Source: Shewanella gelidimarina (GTDB lineage Bacteria; Pseudomonadota; Gammaproteobacteria; Enterobacterales; Shewanellaceae). Taken from it: a DNA stretch of 64,000 nt. The translations under genes were made by a program, and so were the position numbers. The stretch spans positions 124,001 to 188,000 of the forward strand of contig NZ_JAKIKW010000004.1 of assembly GCF_023283945.1 (NCBI RefSeq). Reading direction: 5' to 3'. Shown in pieces: positions 1 through 8,950 of this stretch (positions are counted from its first letter, which is position 1; the number at the start of each line of letters is the position of its first letter). The notes beneath the pieces were generated by a model. It had not been told where the DNA came from, did no database searches, and saw nothing but the letters and a program-made list of their open reading frames with translations.

Positions 1-212
1 CTTAATACCGCTTCAGTCAGTTGGGTACGGGAACGAAGACCCACAAAATGTGCATCTTGAATTGAAGAGAGTAGATCCTCTTCGCTCAGTGCTGCTTTGT
101 GGTATTCAACATTGGTATAACCCGCTCGTTCGAATACATCTACCGCAGATTGGTGGACGCCTTCCAACAGCAGGATTTTTATCTTATCCTTGTCCAGCGA
201 GTGTTTCGCCAT
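1..212 (-). CDS. serA: D-3-phosphoglycerate dehydrogenase, N-terminal part (cut by window edge)
   Basis: Only the first 70 codons are present; the rest lies left of the window. The reverse-strand translation starts MAKHSLDKDKIKILLLEGVH and continues with GYTNVEYHKA and DAHFVGLRSRTQLTEAV, which closely follows the start of E. coli SerA. SerA oxidises 3-phosphoglycerate with NAD+ in the first step of serine synthesis in the cytosol. The part seen is the start of the substrate-binding domain; catalytic and ACT domains are out of view. It is divergent from the membrane protein gene at 414, with about 200 bases of shared promoter region. Confidence 0.95.
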   Translation of the reverse strand, partial: MAKHSLDKDKIKILLLEGVHQSAVDVFERAGYTNVEYHKAALSEEDLLSSIQDAHFVGLRSRTQLTEAVL

Positions 213-413
213 GATTTATGTACCCTTTTGGTTTATTTGTATTATGTATACTTAAGCTCACCGCTGAGACGACTAAATTCAACCGCTAGGGTGGTTTAGG
301 TATAAACTGTCAAGCTATAAACAAAGTAGCACTTTTTTAACTCTGTGTAGAGGGCTGGATGGCTAAAGTGTTTATTCTAAATTTAGAACAATATCTTATA
401 CGGGAGAGATATT

Positions 414-1025
414 TTGAATAAAAGCATTGCATGGCTAGTTATCTTTTTTTTGGTTCTACTGTGGTCTGCAATTGAGCCGAAAGATCAGTTCACTTGGTTG
501 TTAGAAGTTTTACCGGCATTAATTGCACTGCCAATCCTCGCTTTTACGCGTAATAGCTTTCCCCTAACGAGCTTGGCTTATGTTTTGATCCTTATTCATT
601 GTGTGATTTTAATGGTCGGTGGCCACTACACCTATGCCGAAGTCCCTTTGTTTGACTGGATTGCACAATGGACGGGGACTACACGTAATAACTACGATAA
701 AGTCGGCCATCTTGCGCAAGGATTTATTCCCGTTATTTTAGCTAGAGAAGTGTTTATCCGCTTAGGTGTCGTTAAGCTTGGCGCTTGGTGTAACTTTTTG
801 GCTATTTGTTTTGCCTTAGCATTCTCAGCACTTTACGAGCTTATTGAATGGTGGGTCGCTGCGCTTACAGGCGAAGATGCTGAAGCATTTCTCGGTACAC
901 AAGGCTATGTTTGGGATACGCAATCTGACATGGCAATGGCATTAGTAGGGGCGATTGCTGCGATAATATTGTTGAGTCAGTACCATAACAAATTGATCGC
1001 GATTAAGATGAAACCACAGCTTTAA
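414..1025 (+). CDS. YjdF/DUF2238 family inner membrane protein
   Basis: A 203-residue hydrophobic protein with about six predicted membrane segments. The C-terminal motif WDTQSDMAMALVGA and the ELIEWWVA segment before it are typical of the YjdF (DUF2238) family, whose function is unknown. The start is a TTG, supported by GGGAGAG at 402-408 about five bases upstream; I saw no better ATG. It is a single gene between divergent serA and a CsgD-like regulator. No enzymatic role can be assigned. Confidence 0.8.
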   Translation: MNKSIAWLVIFFLVLLWSAIEPKDQFTWLLEVLPALIALPILAFTRNSFPLTSLAYVLILIHCVILMVGGHYTYAEVPLFDWIAQWTGTTRNNYDKVGHLAQGFIPVILAREVFIRLGVVKLGAWCNFLAICFALAFSALYELIEWWVAALTGEDAEAFLGTQGYVWDTQSDMAMALVGAIAAIILLSQYHNKLIAIKMKPQL

Positions 1026-1225
1026 GGATCCGTTAAGTTCCCTGAATTGTATGTCTACTTTAGTCCTTACACTGTTTCTGATAAATGATTTTCAGCCAGC
1101 ATACTTTATTACTAGGCCAACTCTATGTAGACTGACTTAGTCTGCTTTGTATTATTTTTTTTGGTTAAAGGTAATTATTACAAAGCATTGAATGGACTAA
1201 GTGAAATATCTCAGGGAGAGAAGTG

Positions 1226-1897
1226 ATGAATAATATTGATGAAGTGGTGTTTCTTCATCAGGTGGCTGCACCTTGCCACCTGGCTATGCTTGCAGAATCA
1301 ATTGGATTGAAGACGCGAGTGATTTCAGACATTGAGCAGCTTGAACCTAGCGCTGATAGCTGTAGTTTCTACCTTATCTCTCAACAAGGTGCTGCGATTG
1401 ACTGTAATGGCATCCCTTTGGTTGCTTCACTACTGGTTAAGCATGTGCCTGTGGCACTTTATAATGTGAGCAAGGATTCTTTAGATGAAGAGTCTGCGCT
1501 GTTATTGGGCATTAGAGGTCTACTGTTTACAGATCAACGAATGGACTTACAGCTCACGGGCTTACGAAAAGTCCTAGCAGATGAGCTATGGTATGACAAA
1601 ATTTTGATCAGCCGTGTGTTCCGTCAATTAGTGAGTCAAATAGATACCCCACGAGCGTTATCAACCGAAGGTTCTGAATCATTCCAACAATTAACCCGCC
1701 GAGAAAAAACCATTATTCAACAGGTTTCCAGCGGTGCCCGCAATAAAGAAATTGCGACAGGATTGTGTATCAGTGAGCACACCGTTAAGGCACATATTTC
1801 ATCCATTTTTAGAAAAACACATGCACGTAACCGTGTTGAGTTATTACGTTGGGCTGAGCCTTACCAAAACCAATTGAAGTTGCATGCCGTTGGCTAG
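1226..1897 (+). CDS. LuxR-type transcriptional regulator, CsgD/VpsT-like
   Basis: A 223-residue regulator. The C-terminal part (about residues 150-215) is a LuxR/GerE helix-turn-helix with LTRREKTIIQQVSSGARNKE and ISEHTVKAHISSIFRKT. The N-terminal part resembles the degenerate receiver domain of CsgD: I see no clear acidic pocket, and a segment like GLRKVLADELWYDKILISR links the two halves as in CsgD. Proteins of this group control curli or exopolysaccharide genes, sometimes by binding cyclic di-GMP, but no matrix genes are nearby. ATG at 1226 is preferred over GTG at 1223; the ribosome-binding site is at 1213-1220. A strong terminator follows. Confidence 0.82.
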   Translation: MNNIDEVVFLHQVAAPCHLAMLAESIGLKTRVISDIEQLEPSADSCSFYLISQQGAAIDCNGIPLVASLLVKHVPVALYNVSKDSLDEESALLLGIRGLLFTDQRMDLQLTGLRKVLADELWYDKILISRVFRQLVSQIDTPRALSTEGSESFQQLTRREKTIIQQVSSGARNKEIATGLCISEHTVKAHISSIFRKTHARNRVELLRWAEPYQNQLKLHAVG

Positions 1898-1917
1898 GGT
1901 TGAATCCAGTAAAAATT

Positions 1918-1940
1918 AACGACCTACGGGTCGTTTTTTT
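1918..1940 (+). terminator. Rho-independent terminator after the CsgD-like gene
   Basis: AACGACC-TACG-GGTCGTT forms a tight hairpin followed by a run of T residues, 20 bases after the stop codon. Confidence 0.85.
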
Positions 1941-2009
1941 GTGACTGTGGCTGGCTAAATTCAACCAAACTAGTGTTTTTATATGAAATTTATTGGCTAA
2001 GTGGAGTTT

Positions 2010-2093
2010 ATGACTAAAATATTGAAATTATTTAGTGAAAATTTAACGATTCATCAGAGCTGGTTTTACATCCTACTGTTTCTTGTTAACTAG
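2010..2093 (+). CDS. Possible 27-residue small protein in the exeM upstream region
   Basis: ATG at 2010 is preceded by a good ribosome-binding site (GTGGAG at 2001-2006) and opens 27 codons: a polar basic start (MTKILKLFSENLT) and a hydrophobic end (WFYILLFLVN), then TAG. It could be a small membrane peptide or a decayed gene start. It lies between the terminator at 1918 and exeM in about 345 bases otherwise without recognised content. Support is only the ribosome-binding site and the amphipathic-then-hydrophobic pattern. Confidence 0.25.
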   Translation: MTKILKLFSENLTIHQSWFYILLFLVN

Positions 2094-2285
2094 TTGATTT
2101 AAGTGCTTGTTTAGCAATGAATGTGAGCACTGTTCGTTTTGGTGGTTGGTTTGTCGTTACATTACAGTTAGTTAACTGGTTTAAATGTGACTAAGGCATC
2201 TTCTTTTTGTCACTTTTCTCTGTAAGAATCCCCCGTGCACGTTAATAAAAATTAGCGGCAATATTATAAAAATGGGGTTGAATAA

Positions 2286-4952
2286 ATGGATAATGTTAAA
2301 AAATTGTCAGTATTAGCACTGTCAATCGCTGCTGCTCTGCCTATGATGGCGAGCGCAGATGTGATTATTAGTGAATATGTAGAAGGCAGTGGTGGTAACA
2401 AGAAAGCGATTGAGCTTTATAACGCTGGAGATACGGCGGTAGATTTATCTGGCTACACTTTGATTAGACATGGTAATGGTGCCGCCACGGCTTCGTTAAT
2501 GGCTACCTTAAGCGGTACATTAGCTGCTAATGGAACCAAAGTAATTGTTCATAACCTTACAGATATTCCTTTAGATGCTGGCATTGATCAGCTTATCAGT
2601 ACTGGAATGACATTTAATGGTAATGACGCTGTTGATTTAATGAATGGCGCGACTGTAATCGATAGAGTCGGCATTCTTTCTTCTGATGATTTCGCTAAAG
2701 ATGTCACCCTTCAACGTAGTGATGCTGTTACAGCACCTCAAGCCGTCTGGGTTGAAAGTGAGTGGATTGATAAAGGAACAAACTATTTAGCTGGGCTGGG
2801 AGCTCGCAGTGGTGACTTCGATGGTGCAACAGGTCCTGAACCTGAAGTGCCAGCATTCAGTTGTACAGGTGCCACGTTCACTCCTATCTATGATATCCAA
2901 GGTACAGGCTTCAAGAGCCCGCTAATTGCCGATGGTAAGTACAAGACTGATGCCGATTACACGGTTGTCGGTGTCGTGACTGCCCGAGCTGATAGCCAAA
3001 AAGGTTTCTACCTGCAGGAAATAGATGGCGATGGTTCTCTATTCACTTCTGATGGAATATTTGTTAACACCAATGGATCTGCAGATGAAGCGATTCAACC
3101 GGGTGTTAAAGTTTGTGTTCAGGGTAAGATTGAAGAAAGTTATGGTCTGACACGTATCACCGATGTCGGAGATAATTTTGCTACTGACGGAAACGCCGAC
3201 GTCCCTGCGGCTGAGCCGCTTTATATTGTAGAAGGTGAAAGACTTTCTAATACCCTTGAGCGTTTAGAGGGAATGAAAGTTAAGCTCGATCTTGCTACGG
3301 ATATGAAGGTCACCAGTATGTATGGCCGCAGTGGCGATCCACTGGGTCTTGTTCTGTCTCATAAAGCACCGTTGATGAAGGCGACCCAAGTTGAAGCCCC
3401 TGGTTCTGATGCCGCAGCCGCTATTCAATCGAAAAATAAAGCCAATCAACTGCAAATTCTTCCCAGCATAAAAGCGCCTTCAGGTACCGTTCCGTATCTT
3501 GCAGATTTTAATGCTGAGACCGGATATATTCGCATCGGCGACACCATTACCAATCTTGAAGGTATGATCGGTTATGGCTATGGCAAATATCATCTTGTTG
3601 CGACAAATCAGATTGCTACAAGTGACATTTTACGCAGTGATACTGATAGATCGGCAACACCTGATATTGCCACTATGGGCGATATCCGCGTTGCCAGCTT
3701 CAACGTTCTGAATCTGTTCACCAGTGACAGCGATGTTGGTGGTGCATTGAATGCCACTTGTAAAGATCAGGCCGATGCCGATAAAGCTAAAAAGAGTTGT
3801 GGTCGTGGTGCGCATACATTAGAAGATTATCTAAAGCAGCGCACAAAGATTGTTAGTGCGCTAAAAGAGATGAACGCTGATGTAGTTGGTCTGATGGAAA
3901 TTGAGAATAATGGTTTCGGTGAAACTAGCTCGATTCAGTATCTGGTCAATGCCTTGAACGCTGAGTTACCTGCTATCGATGCTTATAAGTTTATCGAAGC
4001 AAACGAAGCTGATAAGTACAAAGGTAAGTTCATTGGTAGCGACGCAATTACTGTCGGGCTGCTGTATCGCCCAAGTAAGGTTAAGCCTGCCGGTGATGCG
4101 TTTGTTATCGAGACTCCAGAGCAACATGCTCCTGCTGGAGTTATGAGCCGCGGTGAAGGTAATGATGCTGAAACTAGCCCTAGTTATAACAAGTATCAAC
4201 GTCACAGCTTAGCTCAGACTTTCCAGATCAATGATGAGAAGTTAACTGTTGTAGTGAACCACTTGAAATCTAAAGGCTCAAGCTGCTTAGAAGATTGGAG
4301 TGAATTTGCTGAGAAAAATGATCCAGCCGATCTACAAGGCCACTGTAATGAGTTCCGTGTCTCTGCGGCCAAGGTTATCGGTGAGTCTTTGAAAGACATC
4401 GAGGGTGATATCTTGGTGCTAGGTGATATGAATGCTTACGGTATGGAAGATCCTATCGCTGTCTTGACAGATTACGATGCTGCAACTGCCGAACGTGAGA
4501 TAGTTTCTGCTTCATGGACGACGCTTGAAGGTAAAGTGTATGAGCAAACGGGTAGTAAGATTGACAAAGGTTACGGCTTCATTAACCTTAATACTCAGGC
4601 TCATGGTGTTAGTACCTACTCATACAGCTACAGTGGTGAATTGGGTAACTTAGATCATGCGTTAGCTAATGCAAGTGCTGCGGCGAGACTGGTCGACATT
4701 CAAGATTGGCATATCAACTCGGTTGAATCTATCTTGTTCCAGTATTCTGCGTATAACCAAGGTGATATCGACATTTCTGATAATGCCTTCCGCTCTTCAG
4801 ACCATGATCCAGTTATCATCGCCCTGAGCTATCCAGCGCCAGTAGATCCTGTTGTACCCGTTGTGCCACCAAAGAAAGACGATGGTGGTTCATTGGGTTA
4901 TCTAAGCCTACTAATGCTATCACTATTTGGCTTACGTCGCCGTAAGCACTAA
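2286..4952 (+). CDS. exeM: Extracellular nuclease ExeM with GlyGly-CTERM anchor
   Basis: An 888-residue secreted nuclease. Order of parts: signal peptide (about 1-24, ending MMASA); lamin-tail-like domain (25-130, ISEYVEGSGGNKKAIELYN); an OB-fold-like region (about 195-440); an endonuclease/exonuclease/phosphatase domain from about residue 464 (IRVASFNVLNLF) with NHLKSKGSSC, LVLGDMNAYG and SSDHDPVII supplying the usual His, Asp, Asn and catalytic His residues; and a C-terminal Gly-Gly, hydrophobic helix and Arg-Arg-Arg-Lys tail. That tail is the GlyGly-CTERM sorting signal handled by rhombosortase in type II secreting bacteria. ExeM of Shewanella degrades extracellular DNA and affects biofilm. 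A terminator follows. Confidence 0.93.
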   Translation: MDNVKKLSVLALSIAAALPMMASADVIISEYVEGSGGNKKAIELYNAGDTAVDLSGYTLIRHGNGAATASLMATLSGTLAANGTKVIVHNLTDIPLDAGIDQLISTGMTFNGNDAVDLMNGATVIDRVGILSSDDFAKDVTLQRSDAVTAPQAVWVESEWIDKGTNYLAGLGARSGDFDGATGPEPEVPAFSCTGATFTPIYDIQGTGFKSPLIADGKYKTDADYTVVGVVTARADSQKGFYLQEIDGDGSLFTSDGIFVNTNGSADEAIQPGVKVCVQGKIEESYGLTRITDVGDNFATDGNADVPAAEPLYIVEGERLSNTLERLEGMKVKLDLATDMKVTSMYGRSGDPLGLVLSHKAPLMKATQVEAPGSDAAAAIQSKNKANQLQILPSIKAPSGTVPYLADFNAETGYIRIGDTITNLEGMIGYGYGKYHLVATNQIATSDILRSDTDRSATPDIATMGDIRVASFNVLNLFTSDSDVGGALNATCKDQADADKAKKSCGRGAHTLEDYLKQRTKIVSALKEMNADVVGLMEIENNGFGETSSIQYLVNALNAELPAIDAYKFIEANEADKYKGKFIGSDAITVGLLYRPSKVKPAGDAFVIETPEQHAPAGVMSRGEGNDAETSPSYNKYQRHSLAQTFQINDEKLTVVVNHLKSKGSSCLEDWSEFAEKNDPADLQGHCNEFRVSAAKVIGESLKDIEGDILVLGDMNAYGMEDPIAVLTDYDAATAEREIVSASWTTLEGKVYEQTGSKIDKGYGFINLNTQAHGVSTYSYSYSGELGNLDHALANASAAARLVDIQDWHINSVESILFQYSAYNQGDIDISDNAFRSSDHDPVIIALSYPAPVDPVVPVVPPKKDDGGSLGYLSLLMLSLFGLRRRKH

Positions 4953-5000
4953 TGGCAAACTAACCACGGGTTAGCCTGCTGGTATTAGAAGAACTGATAA

Positions 5001-5031
5001 GCCACCTTTAATTGAGAAGGTGGCTTTTTTT
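5001..5031 (+). terminator. Terminator after exeM
   Basis: GCCACCTT and AAGGTGGC pair across an eight-base loop and are followed by a T run, about 50 bases past the exeM stop. Confidence 0.88.
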
Positions 5032-6054
5032 GCTTAATTAATCAACCGATAGTAGTGGTATTACTCATCTTGAACTACAAATTGATACAAATAGCAGTCT
5101 AATGCACTAATTGCTCGTTAACCTGTAAAAAAAGTAGTTTAAAACTTTCTCTTTAGTAGTGTTTTGATCACAACTAGGCCATGGAAAGGATTACTTACCT
5201 CTCATTAATCACTATTGTAGTATGTCGCTATTGTTACTATATCTATGTAAATAAGTAGTTTACGTTTCTATTTTGTGCGTATTCAGTTCGTGCGCGAGTG
5301 CCTTTGTTGGCTTTATTGTTGTAATCAATGTTTTTATGCCTTAGTAGGGCAAAAATATAACTTTTATGTGCTAAATCGGCGTAATTTGCTTGCAGCAAAA
5401 TTGTTGCTGTATACACTGCATCCATAGCAAGGTTTTGTTAGTTGAAAATGTATGGAAGTTTTCATCATTTTTGGCTATGCAGCTGTTGTTAATTAGAGTT
5501 AGTATTCTCGAAATAGCCAAGCAGTTAACTTAATGGCTGTATAGAGAGGTCGGTATTGCAGTTAACCAATGCTGCTAATGCACAGCCAATCATATTGATG
5601 ACAAAATATTTACAGTGCGCTAAAGCGAACACTGCCATTAAATGAAAATATTTAGCTGACACTGGATGTCAGATTGACAATCGACTTTAACACTTAGTTA
5701 AGCTAGTGCTGATAAAGTTAGATTTCAACAATTTTAGATTCTAACAATTTTAGATTCTAACAATTTTAGTTTTCAACCATTTCAGTTCAGACGACCAGTT
5801 ACCCTATGGCGCGTGGTTAGGCACATAAGTTGGACGTGAAAACGTATCGGCACCTAAATAATAAGCTCAATCACGCGCCAATTCTATACACCGCTAACCT
5901 TACACCCTGCCTAAAATCAATAAAGCGTTACCGCCAGGGTCAACGCGATTAACTCGTTCCTAATTATCTGCGCCTTATACTTATCTTACTGGTTTAAAAT
6001 TATTCACTTACGCAGTAAACTGTCGACAATAACTACAAAAAATGGATGTAACAA
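5032..6054. other. 1-kb gene-free, AT-rich region with minor repeats
   Basis: I see no convincing gene here; reading frames are short and lack ribosome-binding sites. Two structures stand out: a 16-base tandem repeat (about 2.6 copies, 5729-5769) and a perfect 9-base inverted pair, TGGCGCGTG at 5807-5815 and CACGCGCCA at 5872-5880, which would close a 56-base loop. The region probably carries promoter sequences for the thioesterase gene near its right end. Confidence 0.5.
5729..5769. repeat. 16-bp tandem repeat, about 2.6 copies
   Basis: The unit CAATTTTAGATTCTAA occurs at 5729-5744 and 5745-5760, followed by a partial third copy. It is AT-rich and lies in a gene-free region. Confidence 0.8.
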
Positions 6055-6492
6055 ATGTCGATTTGGTTTAGACCCGTAAGCTTAGAAATATGCGCCAAAA
6101 TGGATTCAGGGATGCATGGCAAAGGCACGCTTATGCAAACGATGGGGATCACTATCTCAGAAATTGGCGATGATTATATGAAAGCGACAATGCCAGCGTC
6201 GCCCGCAGTACATAACCCATTAGGCATCGTTCACGGTGGGGCTAATGTTGCACTGGCCGAAACCGTCGCCAGCTATGCGGCAAATTTCGCGGTCGACTTT
6301 GAGCTGTATTATTGCGTTGGTCAGGAGATTAATGCCAACCATTTAAAAGCATCACGTAATGGCACATTAACCGCGACAGCAAAGCCTGTACATCTTGGAA
6401 AACGCAGTTCGGTATGGGAAGTGTTGATCCACAATAGTGCTGGCGAACTATGTTGCATATCTCGAATGACTGCGGCGGTGGTAAAACGTTAA
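6055..6492 (+). CDS. Hotdog-fold thioesterase, MenI/YdiI-like
   Basis: A 145-residue hotdog acyl-CoA thioesterase. It keeps the family core PLGIVHGGANVALAE, where Glu69 is the expected catalytic base, plus GQEINANHLKASRNG and KPVHLGKRSSVWEV, which match E. coli MenI (YdiI) almost position by position. MenI hydrolyses 1,4-dihydroxy-2-naphthoyl-CoA in menaquinone synthesis but also acts on other aryl and acyl-CoAs, so substrate is inferred. Menaquinone is important for Shewanella anaerobic respiration, which fits but proves nothing. No other men gene is in the window. Confidence 0.8.
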   Translation: MSIWFRPVSLEICAKMDSGMHGKGTLMQTMGITISEIGDDYMKATMPASPAVHNPLGIVHGGANVALAETVASYAANFAVDFELYYCVGQEINANHLKASRNGTLTATAKPVHLGKRSSVWEVLIHNSAGELCCISRMTAAVVKR

Positions 6493-6600
6493 TCTGTTGA
6501 ACACGCAGTAAAGCACAAATAATTGAGCGGTAAGCTGTTGCATTAGCAAACTATTGCCCATACTCAATGTATTGGTTTTTTTGTAAGCATTGGAGCGAAA

Positions 6601-6843
6601 ATGGATAGCGCAACAATATGGGAATGGGTAGGGTATTTAGCATCGGTGGTGGTTGCCATATCGCTGATGATGTCGAATATCAAAAAGTTACGTTGGTGGA
6701 ACTTGGTGGGTGCGGCTTTATTCGTCGCTTATGGCTTAGCGATTGATGCATTACCAGTGGCTTTAGTTAACTTTTTTATCGTGCTCATCGATATTTATTA
6801 TATCGTTAGGCTCTATAAAGCAGACAAAGATACCCCAGAATAA
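6601..6843 (+). CDS. Small inner membrane protein, YgjV-like
   Basis: An 80-residue protein with about three hydrophobic segments (WEWVGYLASVVVAISLMM, LVGAALFVAYGLAI, VALVNFFIVLIDIYYIVRLY) and a charged C-terminus. The pattern resembles the small YgjV-type membrane family, whose function is not known. It stands alone downstream of the thioesterase gene (108-base gap). Confidence 0.6.
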   Translation: MDSATIWEWVGYLASVVVAISLMMSNIKKLRWWNLVGAALFVAYGLAIDALPVALVNFFIVLIDIYYIVRLYKADKDTPE

Positions 6844-7281
6844 AAAGCATGACAGTGGCTTGATAGTATCAGGCCACGCTTAAACATGATTTGCTTAAAG
6901 CGCTTGTTTAAAATCATGGATTACCTCGCCCCTGATTAAAGCTATTACCTATAAGGCATAGCCTCGCAACTGAGTTAATCTTTTCCTCTAAGCTCATCTG
7001 GTGCCAAAGATAAAACCACTAGCGCAAAGCTCAATTCAATTTAGCCTCATCCCATCCACATTCTCTCTACCAAACTCCAGCTTTAAATTGGTCGAATAAG
7101 TGCACCCTTAGCAGCATCAATCACAGGCTCAATCATACTATTACAGCTTTAATCGTCAAAACAGTTTGAGCTTATCTGATCTAATCGTTTTAATGTTTTC
7201 CTGTGAGCGACTACTATTACTCCATCGACACAGAGTTTATATCGCACTTACGCCATCGCCCCCGTTTAAAGGAGAGCAATC
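6844..7281. other. Gene-free region upstream of katB
   Basis: I recognise no gene or repeat. The region presumably contains the katB promoter; I could not point to a clear OxyR or sigma-70 site by eye. Confidence 0.4.
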
Positions 7282-7335
7282 ATGGCCACTATATTTGATT
7301 TAATCGAAACTTGGTTGCAAGCCGATCAAGATTAA
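7282..7335 (+). CDS. 17-residue upstream reading frame coupled to katB
   Basis: ATG at 7282 follows a very strong ribosome-binding site (AAAGGAGAG, 7268-7276) and encodes MATIFDLIETWLQADQD before TAA at 7333. The stop codon is part of TAAGGAG, which is itself the ribosome-binding site of katB ten bases further on, so translation of this frame would run directly onto the katB start. It may be a leader peptide or a tiny protein. The peptide resembles nothing I know; support is the quality of both ribosome-binding sites and the tight spacing. Confidence 0.5.
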   Translation: MATIFDLIETWLQADQD

Positions 7336-7345
7336 GGAGTAATTT

Positions 7346-8809
7346 ATGAGTCAGCATAACAACGTTCTTACTGCACAAAATGGCGCACCTATCAGCGATG
7401 ATCAAAATTCAGTCTCTGCAGGTGAGCGCGGACCTTTATTGCTGCAAGATTGGCACCTGCTTGAAAAGCTAGCGCACTTTAACCGCGAGCGAATTCCTGA
7501 GCGTATTGTGCATGCTAAAGGTACTGGGGTTTACGGTACGTTTACCCTGACAAAGGACTTAAGCGATTTTACGTTGGCAGACCACTTTAACGGTGTAGGT
7601 AAGCAAACAGAAACATTTGTACGCTTCTCTACCGTCGGTGGCGAAATGGGCTCGGCTGATGCAGAACGCGATCCGCGTGGCTTTGGGTTACGTTTTTACA
7701 CGCAGCGCGGTAACCACGATATTGTCGGTAATAATACCCCGACCTTTTTCTTACGTGATGGCATAAAGTTCCCTGACTTTATCCATACCCAAAAACGTAA
7801 TCCGCAGACCAACCTTAAAGATCCACATGCGATGTGGGATTTCTGGGCACTAAACCCAGAAGCAATGCATCAGGTGACCATTTTAATGTCTGACCGTGGT
7901 ATTCCGGCTAATTATCGTCAAATGCACGGATTTGGTTCGCACACTTTCTCATTCTGGAATGCTAAAGGTGAGCGTTATTGGGTTAAGTTCCACTTTAAGA
8001 CTAAGCAGGGCATTGCCAACTTAACAGCAGAGCAGGCTGATATTCTAAAAGGTATCGATCCTGACTCTTCACAGCGCGATATGGTGGCTGCTATTAATGA
8101 TGGTAACTTCCCTAAGTGGGCTGTTAAAGTGCAGATCATGCCAGAAGTCGAAGCCAACACTTATAAAATTAACCCATTTGACCTGACTAAAGTATGGCCT
8201 CATGCAGATTACCCACTAATAGAGGTGGGTGAGTTAGAGCTCAACCGCATGCCACAAAACTACTTTGCCGAAGTTGAGCAAGTTGCATTGGCGCCAAATA
8301 ATTTAGTACCTGGAGTGGGGGCTTCGCCAGATAAGATGTTGCAAGCCCGCTTGTTTGCTTATGCAGATGCTCAGCGCTACCGTATCGGCACTAATTACAA
8401 TCAGTTACCTGTTAACTGCCCACATGCAACAACGGCCAATCATCATCAACGTGGTGGCGCAATGGCCGGGACGCAATGTTCATTCTCTGGCAGCCAAACG
8501 GGCGGGGATGCAAGCAGTAACTACGGGCCTAATAGTAATGATGGTTTGCAAGACCAAGCACAATTTGCTGAGCCTCCACTGCGTTTAGACGGTGAAGCTG
8601 ACCGCTATAGCCGTTACGATCAAGATGACTTTAGCCAAGCGGGAGATTTATACCGTTTACTACCTGAAGATGAAAAAGCAAGATTGATTGCTAACATCGT
8701 CGGTTCATTGAGTGTAGTGAATGAAGTCACCCAAGCTACAATGGTCGCCCACTTTAGCGCCGCTGACAGCGATTATGGCCAGCGTGTAAAGCAAGCACTA
8801 GGACGGTAA
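7346..8809 (+). CDS. katB: Monofunctional haem catalase
   Basis: A 487-residue small-subunit (clade 3) catalase that converts hydrogen peroxide to water and oxygen. Seen: the active-site block around RIVHAKGTGVYGTF with catalytic His56, Asn129 in DIVGNNTPTFFLRDG, and the haem-ligand block RLFAYADAQRYR with the proximal Tyr. Length is normal for the clade. Translation may be coupled to the 17-codon frame just upstream. The gene end is unusual: the last Gly-Arg-stop codons belong to an imperfect repeat that continues past the stop, followed by a hairpin and a long 15-bp array. The symbol follows common Shewanella usage. Confidence 0.93.
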   Translation: MSQHNNVLTAQNGAPISDDQNSVSAGERGPLLLQDWHLLEKLAHFNRERIPERIVHAKGTGVYGTFTLTKDLSDFTLADHFNGVGKQTETFVRFSTVGGEMGSADAERDPRGFGLRFYTQRGNHDIVGNNTPTFFLRDGIKFPDFIHTQKRNPQTNLKDPHAMWDFWALNPEAMHQVTILMSDRGIPANYRQMHGFGSHTFSFWNAKGERYWVKFHFKTKQGIANLTAEQADILKGIDPDSSQRDMVAAINDGNFPKWAVKVQIMPEVEANTYKINPFDLTKVWPHADYPLIEVGELELNRMPQNYFAEVEQVALAPNNLVPGVGASPDKMLQARLFAYADAQRYRIGTNYNQLPVNCPHATTANHHQRGGAMAGTQCSFSGSQTGGDASSNYGPNSNDGLQDQAQFAEPPLRLDGEADRYSRYDQDDFSQAGDLYRLLPEDEKARLIANIVGSLSVVNEVTQATMVAHFSAADSDYGQRVKQALGR

Positions 8810-8893
8810 AAGCCGGGAAGGCCGGAAAAGCCGAATGAAGTTGAGACGGTAAAAGCCGGAAGAGCTAAGACGGTAAAAAAGCCGGAAAGGCCG
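8802..8893 (+). repeat. Imperfect repeat spanning the katB stop codon (3 copies)
   Basis: GACGGTAAAA followed by a GCCGG(G)AAG-type tail occurs at 8802, 8845 and 8869. The first copy contains the katB stop codon. The preceding bases (GTTGAGACGG, GCTAAGACGG) are the reverse complement of the core of the large array beyond the hairpin, so the two repeat tracts face each other. Confidence 0.65.
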
Positions 8894-8901
8894 ACAAAAA
8901 C

Positions 8902-8936
8902 AAAAGCCTGTGGAGCATGGCTCCACAGGCTTTTTT
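8902..8936. terminator. Bidirectional terminator between katB and the Mn exporter gene
   Basis: A perfect 15-base stem (AAAAGCCTGTGGAGC pairing with its complement) with a three-base ATG loop. It has A residues before and T residues after, so it can stop transcription from both sides. It separates two repeat tracts of opposite orientation. Confidence 0.9.
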
Positions 8937-8950
8937 ATTCTTAATTGCAC

